This document shows, piece by piece, positions 1 to 7,111 of a stretch of 9,555 bases of DNA; position 1 is the stretch's first letter, and every line of letters starts with the position of its first letter. A model generated the notes under the pieces. It was not told the DNA's origin and did not search any database. It saw only the letters and a list, made by a program, of their open reading frames with translations. This DNA comes from Ignavibacteria bacterium UBA5771 (GTDB lineage: Bacteria; Bacteroidota; Ignavibacteria; Kapaibacteriales; UBA2268), in the NCBI GenBank assembly GCA_002418685.1, contig DIEP01000128.1, positions 31,091 to 40,645 of the forward strand, read 5' to 3'. The translations under genes and the position numbers were made by a program.

Positions 1-147
1 GATGGAAATATCCTTGCTCTCTCAGACCCACACAGCGAAGAAGTAATTACTACTAATATTGATCCAAAAGAGAGCAGAGATAAATCAATAAATGCAATGA
101 ATGATATTTTTACTGATAGAATTCCTAAATATTATTTTCTTGGATAA
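1..147 (+). CDS. Carbon-nitrogen hydrolase (nitrilase superfamily), C-terminal end only
   Basis: The reading frame is open from the first base and stops with TAA at 145-147, leaving the last 48 residues of a protein that starts outside the window. The tail has the usual end of nitrilase-superfamily amidases. A DGNILA strand is followed by an EEVITTNID segment, where these enzymes carry the strand written as EEVLxAEID, then a helix with an arginine, and finally an IFTDRIPKYY ending that resembles the family's xxDRRPELY. The catalytic Glu-Lys-Cys residues lie upstream and cannot be checked, so the substrate is unknown; N-carbamoylputrescine amidase-like and omega-amidase-like enzymes share this tail. 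The stop lies 3 nt before murC, so the two genes are probably co-transcribed. The family call is moderately sure; the exact function is not. Confidence 0.7.
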   Translation, partial: DGNILALSDPHSEEVITTNIDPKESRDKSINAMNDIFTDRIPKYYFLG

Positions 148-150
148 AAA

Positions 151-1527
151 ATGTTTTCAACAATTAAAAAAATACATTTCGTAGGGATTGGTGGAATTGG
201 AATGAGTGGTATTGCTGAAATTTTGCTTAATCAAGGTTTCGCAATCTCGGGCTCAGACATGAATGAGAATGAAAATACGGAATATTTACGTCAGAAAGGT
301 GTGGAAATAAAAATTGGTCACTTCCCCGAAAATATAAATGGTAGTGAAGTTGTTGTTTATTCCAGCGCTGTCAATCCCGATGAGAATCCCGAAACGCTCG
401 AAGCTCGAAAACAGGGCATTCCTATTATTCGTAGGGCAGAAATGCTTGCCGAAGCAACGCGCTTGAATTATTGTATTGCAGTGGCAGGCACTCACGGCAA
501 AACTACTTCCACATCAATGGTTGGCTTGATTTTAATAAAAGCAGGATATGACCCAACAGTGATTGTTGGGGGACGGCTCAAGGATTTTGGTGGCACGAAT
601 GCCCGCCTGGGGAAAGGTGAGTGGACGGTAGTTGAAGCTGATGAATACGATCGATCTTTCTTGCAATTGCTTCCCACAATCGCTATCATCAATAATATCG
701 AACCCGAACATCTTGATATTTATGATGGTATTGAAGATTTGAAAAACACATTTCTACAATTTGCAAATAAAGTTCCTTTCTATGGATTTGTCGCACTTGG
801 CACTGATGACCCAAATGTCAAGGAAATTCTGTCAGGAATTAACAAAAAGATTATTACTTATGGGTTATCAAGAAATAATGATTATTATGCAAAAGATATT
901 GAATTGCAGCAAAATTTTTCGAAATTTTCAGTATTTAAAGAATCTGAAAATCTTGGTGAAATTACTTTGAATGTCCCTGGATATCACAATGTAAAAAATG
1001 CTTTAGCAGCAATATCAATTGCCTCCGAACTTGGGATAGATTTCGCAACAATCCAAAATGCTTTGAGTGAGTTTAATGGAGTATTGCGTCGCTTTGATAT
1101 CCAAGGAGAAAGCAAAGGAATTATGATTGTAGATGATTATGCACACCATCCGACGGAGATCCGTGCAACTCTTGATGCCGCTTGCAAAGGTTGGGATAGA
1201 AGGATCGTTGCTGTTTTCCAACCTCATACATATACTCGGACACGCGAATTTTATAAAGAATTTGCCCAAGCATTTGATGAAGCTGATGTCCTTGTTATTA
1301 CTGATGTCTATGCAGCTCGCGAAAAGCCAATTGAAGGAATATCGGGAGAATTGATTGCCCAACAAGCCCAATCCTATGGTCATAAGAATGTGCATTATAT
1401 TCCCGATTTTGATGATATAATTGAATTCCTTAAATCTGAACTTAAAGCGGGAGATATGCTGATTACAATCGGTGCGGGAAATGTTTTTAAAATTGGTCGA
1501 ATGATTAAGGAATATTTACAGAACTAA
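151..1527 (+). CDS. murC: UDP-N-acetylmuramate--L-alanine ligase (MurC)
   Basis: MurC adds L-alanine to UDP-MurNAc with ATP, the first amino-acid step of peptidoglycan stem-peptide synthesis in the cytoplasm. The 458-residue length is normal for the family. Visible in order are the N-terminal UDP-binding loop GIGGIGMSGIAE (12-23), the Mur-ligase P-loop GTHGKTTS (113-120), EADEYDRSF (162-170), EPEHLD (184-189), PGYHNVKNALAA (276-287), FNGVLRRF (308-315), DDYAHHPTEI (328-337), QPHTYTRT (357-364) and the closing GAGN (441-444). The N-terminal loop and the EADEYDRSF region are of MurC rather than Mpl type. ATG at 151 places the dinucleotide-fold-like loop at the usual distance from the N-terminus; no clear Shine-Dalgarno is seen. 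It follows the nitrilase-type gene by 3 nt. No other cell-wall or division gene (murG, ftsQ, ftsA, ftsZ) is present in the window, so it is not in a visible dcw cluster. Confidence 0.97.
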   Translation: MFSTIKKIHFVGIGGIGMSGIAEILLNQGFAISGSDMNENENTEYLRQKGVEIKIGHFPENINGSEVVVYSSAVNPDENPETLEARKQGIPIIRRAEMLAEATRLNYCIAVAGTHGKTTSTSMVGLILIKAGYDPTVIVGGRLKDFGGTNARLGKGEWTVVEADEYDRSFLQLLPTIAIINNIEPEHLDIYDGIEDLKNTFLQFANKVPFYGFVALGTDDPNVKEILSGINKKIITYGLSRNNDYYAKDIELQQNFSKFSVFKESENLGEITLNVPGYHNVKNALAAISIASELGIDFATIQNALSEFNGVLRRFDIQGESKGIMIVDDYAHHPTEIRATLDAACKGWDRRIVAVFQPHTYTRTREFYKEFAQAFDEADVLVITDVYAAREKPIEGISGELIAQQAQSYGHKNVHYIPDFDDIIEFLKSELKAGDMLITIGAGNVFKIGRMIKEYLQN

Positions 1528-1592
1528 TTTTTTGACTTTTAAAAATAAAATTATTTTCAATTATTATAAGAAAAAACAAACTTTTTCGTTTA

Positions 1593-1605
1593 ATTCAAAT
1601 TGAAT
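1593..1605. repeat. 13-bp perfect palindrome in the murC-ppiC spacer
   Basis: ATTCAA, one central A, then TTGAAT form a perfect inverted repeat in the 155-nt gap after murC, about 50 nt upstream of the putative -7 element at 1655. An AAAATAA/TTATTTT inverted repeat lies further upstream at 1542-1557. The first could be an operator site for a dimeric regulator, but the spacer is extremely AT-rich and short palindromes arise there by chance. No regulator is assigned. Confidence 0.25.
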
Positions 1606-1654
1606 GAACGTTAAAAAAGGTATTAAGCTATAAATTAAAAAAATACGACTTTAA

Positions 1655-1666
1655 TTATTTTGTATT
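1655..1666 (+). promoter_or_regulatory. Putative promoter -7 element before the ppiC-surA pair
   Basis: TTATTTTGTATT differs by one base from the Bacteroidota -7 consensus TAnnTTTG in its first eight bases. It matches the 12-nt motif found before two other genes here (T[A/T]ATTTTG[T/C]ATT at 5291-5302 and on the minus strand at 7956-7945). It sits 16 nt before the ATG at 1683. No convincing -33 TTTG is seen about 20 nt upstream, so the call is tentative. Confidence 0.35.
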
Positions 1667-1682
1667 AAAATATATCACGAAT

Positions 1683-3740
1683 ATGAATGTATCCAGAAAT
1701 CTAATTTTAATAACGTTATCTTTTTTGATAAGCATCTCGCCAATTATTTCGCAAACACAGCATAGCGAATTCCTAAAAAAATATGGGCAAACTCAGCTCG
1801 CGACTGTTGGTAATGAACCCATTACTTATGAGCAAATCGAAAGAGCATACCAAAAAAATATCAGCAAGCAAAAACCTTATCTTTATTTATTAAATAGAGA
1901 TAGTATTGTTGATTTCGTTAAATTATACTCCAATTATCGCTTGAAAGTAATCGATGCAAAAGATAAAAAATTGGATAAAGATTCATCTGTGCAAGCAGAA
2001 ATTCAACAAAACCGTAAAATTCTTGCTGAGTCATTTCTTTTCGAAAAGAAATTGACAGAGCCAAATGTGAATCTGATGCTTGAGAGAAGGAATATCGAAG
2101 CAAAAGTCGCTATAATTCTGACAACATTTGAACAAGGTCCAAACAAGGATACTACTTCAGCTTTTAAGAAGATCAATGAAGCAATGGACAAGCTCAAAAA
2201 AGGGGAAAATTTCGGTGCTATTGCACGAGAATATTGCGATGATAAAGACCTTGGCAATAATGGAGGCGTAATTGAGCAATGGATTACTTCGGGCAAAGTT
2301 CAACGCGAAATTGAAAACGCAATTTATGAAACACAACCAGGCAATGTTTATTCAAAGATAATTTATACTCCTTATGCTTATTTTATTGTAAAGGTTTTGG
2401 CAAAAGAACCCCGTAAAATGGTGTTGGGTGGTCATATACTTGTTAGAATTCAAGATTTAAATGATACATTAAATTATAAGAAAAAGGTCGATAGCATTCT
2501 TACCCTCATTCGCAATGGTGCTTCATTTGAGAAACTTGCAAAAGAACTTTCAGATGATAAATTTACTGCCGATAAAAATGGGAGCTTCGATGAATATTAT
2601 TCTCGATCAACAGGTTTTGAAAAGAACAAAAGCCAATTGAATCCATCATTTGAAAATGCACTATTTACCTTGAAAGATGGGGAAATTTCTGATGTTGTTA
2701 AGACAAATATTGGCTTTCACATAATCAAGAGATATGCAACTAAAAATCCCGTTCTTGATAACGAAAGGGATGATTTGCGCAATCTTTACCGAAAGCAATA
2801 TTACGAGTTTGATAAGCAAGCTTTCTTGGATTCTATTTACAAAGAAATGAAATTATCTATCAATGAACGTAACCTTGCAAATTTGATTACTTATATAGAT
2901 TCAAATAAAATAAAAATGAACTTGAATTGGGCAGATAGCCTTCCAAAAGAGATCCTTATTCGTGAATTGTATTCGATTCAATCAAAACCTATAATCGGTC
3001 AAGATTATGCAAAAGCAATGGATGCAAATCCCCAATTCAAAAGTTTAGCAGGAAATCGAGACGGCTATATTCGATCTATCAAGAAAGTTAATGAATCAAG
3101 CGCGATTCAATATGCAACACGCAATTTAGAAAATGAATACCCTGATTTCAAAATATTAATTCAAGAATTTGTTGATGGTATTTTATTATTCAAAGCAGAA
3201 ACAATGGAAGTTTGGGAAAAGCTTTCATTTGATACAACTCGAGCCAGAAAATATTGGGATTCCACCAAAACACGTTATATTCGAGAACCGATGTATGATA
3301 TTTCTGAAATATTTGTCTTGTCCGATAGCACTGCTCAAAGCATTTATAAACAGGTGATAGATGGCGGTAATTTTGATACACTTGCTTCAAAATTCACTCA
3401 GCGCCCCAATTATCGTGAGAAATCAGGTCGATGGGGATTGGTCTCTGCTAAATCTAACCCAATTGCTAAAGTATTATTTGAACAAAATATTACTCAAAAG
3501 CAAATTGTTCAGCCAATCAAAATTGAAACAGGGTGGAGCATAGTTAAAATTCACGATTATCAACCGAGTCGACAGAAAACTTTTGAGGAAGCCATTCCTG
3601 ATTTCGCTTCAAAAATGCAAGATCAAGTGCAAAAAGAATTGCTTGCTAATTGGCTTATAAGAATTGACAAGACTCATCCTGTGAAAATCAACCAAAAGAA
3701 TATTGATTTAATAATGAAAGCCGGCAAAGATTCTCAATGA
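1683..3740 (+). CDS. Exported peptidyl-prolyl isomerase with three parvulin-like domains
   Basis: This 685-residue protein starts with a Sec-type signal peptide: basic residues near the N-terminus, a hydrophobic core at about 7-22 and probable cleavage near IISQ-TQ. It should therefore act in the periplasm. A SurA/PpiC-like N-terminal helical region (about 36-137, beginning VGNEPITYEQIE) precedes parvulin-like domain 1 (about 138-241) and domain 2 (about 247-354). A long helical insert and domain 3 (about 536-625) follow. Only domain 2 keeps both parvulin histidines, H251 in GGHILV and H346 in GFHII; the matching positions of domains 1 and 3 lack them. The likely role is chaperone and prolyl isomerase for outer-membrane or secreted proteins, with one active and two binding domains. 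The stop overlaps the next gene's start by 4 nt (ATGA), implying translational coupling. The family is certain; the name ppiC would fit only loosely. Confidence 0.9.
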   Translation: MNVSRNLILITLSFLISISPIISQTQHSEFLKKYGQTQLATVGNEPITYEQIERAYQKNISKQKPYLYLLNRDSIVDFVKLYSNYRLKVIDAKDKKLDKDSSVQAEIQQNRKILAESFLFEKKLTEPNVNLMLERRNIEAKVAIILTTFEQGPNKDTTSAFKKINEAMDKLKKGENFGAIAREYCDDKDLGNNGGVIEQWITSGKVQREIENAIYETQPGNVYSKIIYTPYAYFIVKVLAKEPRKMVLGGHILVRIQDLNDTLNYKKKVDSILTLIRNGASFEKLAKELSDDKFTADKNGSFDEYYSRSTGFEKNKSQLNPSFENALFTLKDGEISDVVKTNIGFHIIKRYATKNPVLDNERDDLRNLYRKQYYEFDKQAFLDSIYKEMKLSINERNLANLITYIDSNKIKMNLNWADSLPKEILIRELYSIQSKPIIGQDYAKAMDANPQFKSLAGNRDGYIRSIKKVNESSAIQYATRNLENEYPDFKILIQEFVDGILLFKAETMEVWEKLSFDTTRARKYWDSTKTRYIREPMYDISEIFVLSDSTAQSIYKQVIDGGNFDTLASKFTQRPNYREKSGRWGLVSAKSNPIAKVLFEQNITQKQIVQPIKIETGWSIVKIHDYQPSRQKTFEEAIPDFASKMQDQVQKELLANWLIRIDKTHPVKINQKNIDLIMKAGKDSQ

Positions 3741-5029
3741 AAAAATTCAAATATCTAATTATATTTTGCCTAATACTTTCGCTGCATAATGCTTATGGGC
3801 AATTAAAGAACGGCGACCTGCTTGATAAGGTTGTTGGCATAGTGGGCGATGAAGCAATTACTGACTCTGATGTCAGGGGTCGTATTTCATTTCTCTTACA
3901 GCAAGATCCAAAGCTCAATCCGAATGATCAATCTGTTTATGATCAAGTTTTGCACAATATAATTGATGAAAAATTGATTATCGCAAAAGCAAAAGAGGAC
4001 TCTGTTATTGTAAGTGACGAAGAAATCGAAGAACGGTGGCAGCTTTTTCTTCAGCAAAGTCTCGCTCAAATGGGGTCAGAACAAAGAATTGAGCAAGTTT
4101 ATGGGATGTCAATTCCAAGAATGCGAAACGAGTTCCGCGAAGAAATTCGCAATAGATTATTATCTTCAAAAATCATCGAGAAGGAATTCGGACAATTGAC
4201 TGTTTCCAGCCAAGAATTAGAATCATTTTATAAACAATATCAAGATAGTTTGCCAGAGGTTCCCATATCAGTTTCGCTTTATCGAATTGTTAAAGATGTG
4301 CAATTGCAACATCAAGCAAAAGAAGATATCTACCGTTCTGCACTAAGAATTCGCGATTCTATTATCGCAGGTGGAAATTTTGAAGATTTTGCCAAAAGAT
4401 ATAGTGATGATAAGCAAACAGGAGTATCAGGCGGTGATTTAGGTTGGATAACACGTGGCAAATTCCTTCCTGAATTGGAGAAAGTTGCATTCACTATGCT
4501 TCCTGGAGAAATATCTCTTCCTATTGAAACGCCATTGGGATATCATATAATTCAATTGCGAGACAAACGCAAAGATGAAGTTCTTATAAGTCATATCTTA
4601 TTCCAAATTGGACAATCGGACGATGATAAGAAAATCGTAAAGGATTTTCTTGATTCTCTCCGGTCTCAAATCAAATCGCTTGATAATTTTAAAAAATTAG
4701 CTATGAAATACTCTGATGATAATGATACACGAGGATTTGGAGGCAATATTGGCAATATACCTTTAGAAAATTTACCCGCACCCGTTAAAGATGTTATCGA
4801 GAAAATGTCCGATGGTCAAGTTTCCGAAGTCTTACCTTACAACTCAAGCTCAAATAAAGCTTCTTACCAAATTATATATAAAGAAAAGACAATTCCTGCC
4901 CACAAAGCCAATCTGGAAATTGATCGCGATATTATCGAACAACAGGCAATCCAATATAAAAGAATGCAGGAATATGCAAAGTGGATTGCTAAACTTCGCC
5001 AAGAAATGTATTGGGAGATAATTAAATAA
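3737..5029 (+). CDS. surA: SurA-like periplasmic chaperone / peptidyl-prolyl isomerase, two parvulin domains
   Basis: The 430-residue length and the layout match SurA, which escorts outer-membrane proteins through the periplasm. A signal peptide (about 1-21, KKFK then a hydrophobic stretch, ending AYG-Q) is followed by the SurA N-terminal domain (about 29-160, opening DKVVGIVGDEAITDSDV). Parvulin domain 1 is at about 174-276 and contains SGGDLGWITRGKFLPELE at 231-248. Parvulin domain 2 is at about 281-383, and a final helix (395-430) packs as in SurA. Domain 1 has lost the first catalytic histidine (VSLYRIV) but keeps H270 in GYHII. Domain 2 keeps H286 in SHILF but lacks the second one (ASYQII). 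Activity as an isomerase may thus be weak and chaperoning the main job. The ATG at 3737 overlaps the upstream stop, and a terminator follows 80 nt after the stop. SurA-like is secure; strict orthology is not shown. Confidence 0.9.
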   Translation: MKKFKYLIIFCLILSLHNAYGQLKNGDLLDKVVGIVGDEAITDSDVRGRISFLLQQDPKLNPNDQSVYDQVLHNIIDEKLIIAKAKEDSVIVSDEEIEERWQLFLQQSLAQMGSEQRIEQVYGMSIPRMRNEFREEIRNRLLSSKIIEKEFGQLTVSSQELESFYKQYQDSLPEVPISVSLYRIVKDVQLQHQAKEDIYRSALRIRDSIIAGGNFEDFAKRYSDDKQTGVSGGDLGWITRGKFLPELEKVAFTMLPGEISLPIETPLGYHIIQLRDKRKDEVLISHILFQIGQSDDDKKIVKDFLDSLRSQIKSLDNFKKLAMKYSDDNDTRGFGGNIGNIPLENLPAPVKDVIEKMSDGQVSEVLPYNSSSNKASYQIIYKEKTIPAHKANLEIDRDIIEQQAIQYKRMQEYAKWIAKLRQEMYWEIIK

Positions 5030-5094
5030 TTAGGGAAATTCCATGGGGCATACGTTATTGTCATCGCAGTTGACTTAAATACCGAATCAATCTA

Positions 5095-5116
5095 AGAAGG
5101 ATTATCCGAACCTTCT
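5095..5116 (+). promoter_or_regulatory. Alternative hairpin competing with the terminator stem
   Basis: AGAAGG (5095-5100) can pair with CCTTCT (5111-5116) across a 10-nt loop. The 3' arm, CCTTC, is also the 5' arm of the terminator that follows, so the two structures exclude each other as in an attenuator. The alternative is much shorter (6 pairs against 13) and could be a chance repeat. No riboswitch consensus is recognised. Confidence 0.25.
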
Positions 5117-5147
5117 GAAAGTTTTATACTTTTGGAAGGTTTTTTTA
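5109..5147 (+). terminator. Rho-independent terminator after the surA-like gene
   Basis: AACCTTC (5109-5115) pairs with GAAGGTT (5135-5141). The stem continues inward through two wobble pairs and then GAAA/TTTT-type pairs to 5121/5129, giving 13 pairs around the 7-nt loop TTTTATA. A run of seven T (5140-5146) overlaps and follows the stem. It lies 80 nt after the surA-like stop on the + strand and separates that unit from the glycosyltransferase gene. Confidence 0.88.
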
Positions 5148-5290
5148 TAGCGATTTCTTCTTTTCTCATTTCAGTACACATTAAATTTTTGTAGTAATAC
5201 AAGTATTTTTGAAATTATTATTTACTTCCCCGTTCAAAAAAAATATTCTTATAAAGCAATCTCATTTTACGATTTCGTATAATTATTCAG

Positions 5291-5302
5291 TAATTTTGTA
5301 TT
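5291..5302 (+). promoter_or_regulatory. Putative promoter -7 element before the glycosyltransferase gene
   Basis: TAATTTTG (5291-5298) is an exact match to the Bacteroidota -7 consensus TAnnTTTG, followed by TATT. TTTAC at 5266-5270 stands 20 nt upstream, a plausible spacing for a degenerate -33 element (consensus TTTG). The start codon is at 5322, leaving a short leader. A second exact TAnnTTTG is at 5204-5211 without a -33 partner at the right distance, which shows how easily the motif occurs in this AT-rich spacer. Confidence 0.45.
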
Positions 5303-5321
5303 TTTAAAAACTTCCTACTTG

Positions 5322-6686
5322 ATGGATTTTCTTAATGTACTTGTTATAGCATACTATTTCCCACCGATGGCTTTGAGTGGAGTGCAACGAATCTCAAAAT
5401 TTGTGAAATACTTGCCCGAATATGGATGGAATCCTATCGTATTGACGTCAAATGCTCCTTACTATGCTTTTGATAATTCTTTGCTTGATGAACTTAATGA
5501 GAAAAATATAAAAATATATAGAACAGAAGAAGATGTTTCTAAATTTTTGAAAAAGAAGAATAAGCAAATTCCTAATCCGCAAGATTCTGAGCAAATTTCA
5601 GAAGAGAAAGTAAAATTGCAATTATCTTATCCAGGCAGATTTCGCCAGAGATTTCAGGCTATGGCTTTACAAACAATATTGCAACCTGATACAAGGATTG
5701 CTTGGAAAAAGAAAGCAATGTCAACAGCTGAAAAGATTATGGCAGAAAATGATATAGATTTGATTCTTGCGACTGCTCCTCCATATACAGATTTCTTGAT
5801 TGCAGAGGAATTGTCTGAGAAATATAATGTGCCGTATATTTTAGATTATCGCGATTTATGGGTTGATAATCCATATAATTTTTATGCGACTATATTTCAT
5901 AAAAATTATGCGATGAAACTTGAAACAAATGCTTTGATGAGATCCTCGCGTGTTATTGTCATCACGCGCGAAATGAAGAATCGCCTGCTCCAACGTTATA
6001 GATTTCTCAATCATAATGACATTTCAATTATTCCGCACGGTTATGATGCCGAAGATTTTGAGAATGCTAAGCGTCAAAACCCTAAATTAGCAAATATTTC
6101 CCCGTCAAAAGCCGATACTAAAAAGAATAAATTTATTATTACACATTCGGGACTCTTTTCGCAAGATTTAACTCCTAAATATTTATTTCAAGCAATATCA
6201 GAATTAATCAAAGAATATCCTGAAATGAAAGATCATTTTGAATTAAGGATGGTGGGTATTTTGCAAAAGAAATTTATCAAAATGATTGACAAGTTGCAAT
6301 TGCAAGATATAGTAAAAAATACAGGATATTTAGACCATATTTCATCCATTCAAACTTTAATGAGTTCAGATGTGCTTTGGTTAATGATGCCCAATGCTCT
6401 TGTCACTCCTGGAAGATTATTTGAATACTTAGGCGCTGGCAAACCAATTATTTTTTCCTCACCGAGAAGCGAACTTACTCAGATTGTGGAAAGCACTAAT
6501 GCTGCAATTATTACTCCACCAAATAGTGCAGATGAATTGAAAAAAGCAATTCTGAGTTATTATAATTTATGGAAAAGAAATTCCTTGCCAAAACCTGACC
6601 GAGCAATAAGTGAAAAATATGAAAGGAAAGAATTAACTCGACAGTTGGCAAAGGAATTGGCTTATTGCGCCAAATTATTTAGATAA
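5322..6686 (+). CDS. GT4-like glycosyltransferase
   Basis: This 454-residue soluble enzyme probably transfers a sugar from a nucleotide-sugar donor to a cell-surface glycan or lipid-linked acceptor; donor and acceptor cannot be read from the sequence. It has the GT-B two-domain layout. The N-terminal acceptor domain (1 to about 230) opens with VLVIAYYFPPMALSG and KFVKYLPEYGWNPIVLT and includes the DYRDLW motif (175-180) typical of this subgroup. IPHGYD (237-242) follows, and the C-terminal donor domain (about 268-454) contains GRLFEYLGAGKPI (364-376), the family's acidic nucleotide-sugar-binding region with E368. ATG at 5322 is preferred; an in-frame TTG directly before it adds one residue only. 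No signal peptide or membrane segment is seen. It stands alone between a terminator and a convergent gene, and its last 25 nt overlap that gene. It is not in a visible polysaccharide cluster. Confidence 0.88.
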   Translation: MDFLNVLVIAYYFPPMALSGVQRISKFVKYLPEYGWNPIVLTSNAPYYAFDNSLLDELNEKNIKIYRTEEDVSKFLKKKNKQIPNPQDSEQISEEKVKLQLSYPGRFRQRFQAMALQTILQPDTRIAWKKKAMSTAEKIMAENDIDLILATAPPYTDFLIAEELSEKYNVPYILDYRDLWVDNPYNFYATIFHKNYAMKLETNALMRSSRVIVITREMKNRLLQRYRFLNHNDISIIPHGYDAEDFENAKRQNPKLANISPSKADTKKNKFIITHSGLFSQDLTPKYLFQAISELIKEYPEMKDHFELRMVGILQKKFIKMIDKLQLQDIVKNTGYLDHISSIQTLMSSDVLWLMMPNALVTPGRLFEYLGAGKPIIFSSPRSELTQIVESTNAAIITPPNSADELKKAILSYYNLWKRNSLPKPDRAISEKYERKELTRQLAKELAYCAKLFR

Positions 6687-7111
6687 TATTGCTCTTTCCA
6701 ACTTTTGCGGCAGGAAATATACCACAATGTATCAATTTTACTTGCAAGAAAGACAGCTTTGCGAATATAATCAAATTCCACATTCATCATTATTTGATTT
6801 TCTGATATTGTATCAAGTTTGATGGCAGTTATAGGTTTTAGCATAATCTGGCGCTGCAACCGTGAAACGTCATCAAAAGTTTCCCATTGTTGTATAGGCA
6901 ACATCTTTTCGCCAAGTGTGTCTGATTGGATGAATAATGCTTCGTAAACTTTATTGCTATCAAGATTCAAAAGGTAGAGATTCAACACATAAAGTGGGGC
7001 TGTTTGGTTAGCAACCACTATAGTCTTCACCTTATTCTTTGGTTCAATCACAATCAGTTGGCAAGATTGCAAAGTTATCGAAAAAGCAATGAGGATATAT
7101 ATATTTTTCAT
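6662..7111 (-). CDS. Small lipoprotein of unknown function
   Basis: I do not recognise this 149-residue protein. It begins with a lipoprotein signal peptide: MKN, a hydrophobic stretch at 4-13, then the lipobox LQSC with Cys17 as the lipidated residue. The mature part is rich in beta-type segments, with a helix-like stretch around 38-60 (PLYVLNLYLLNL then KVYEAL). This loosely recalls NTF2-like lipoproteins, but that is only an impression. The residues after Cys17 (QLIV) show no acidic surface-export signal of the Bacteroidota type, so a periplasm-facing location is the simpler inference. Its ATG overlaps the stop of the upstream hydrolase gene by 4 nt, indicating one operon and coupled translation. 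Its 3' end overlaps the glycosyltransferase gene tail to tail by 25 nt. The export signal and the coupling support it as a real gene. Confidence 0.75.
   Translation of the reverse strand: MKNIYILIAFSITLQSCQLIVIEPKNKVKTIVVANQTAPLYVLNLYLLNLDSNKVYEALFIQSDTLGEKMLPIQQWETFDDVSRLQRQIMLKPITAIKLDTISENQIMMNVEFDYIRKAVFLASKIDTLWYISCRKSWKEQYYLNNLAQ

Noticed and set aside
1015..1395. A 126-residue minus-strand reading frame inside murC
   Set aside because: It is a shadow of the murC coding frame, with no recognisable domain and no upstream signal.
2003..2296. A 97-residue minus-strand reading frame inside the three-domain isomerase gene
   Set aside because: It is antisense to parvulin domain 1 and has no independent support.
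5043..5078. An 11-codon ATG reading frame (MGHTLLSSQLT) just upstream of the terminator, a possible leader peptide
   Set aside because: It has no ribosome binding site and no run of one amino acid, and its size is expected by chance. It would matter only if the attenuator idea were supported.
5319..5321. A TTG start directly before the glycosyltransferase ATG
   Set aside because: The ATG at 5322 is in the same frame and gives the same protein minus one residue; there is no reason to prefer the rarer codon.
6657..6673. TTGGC/GCCAA hairpin as a bidirectional terminator between the convergent genes
   Set aside because: The stem has only 5 pairs and no T-run follows it on either strand; it lies within coding sequence.
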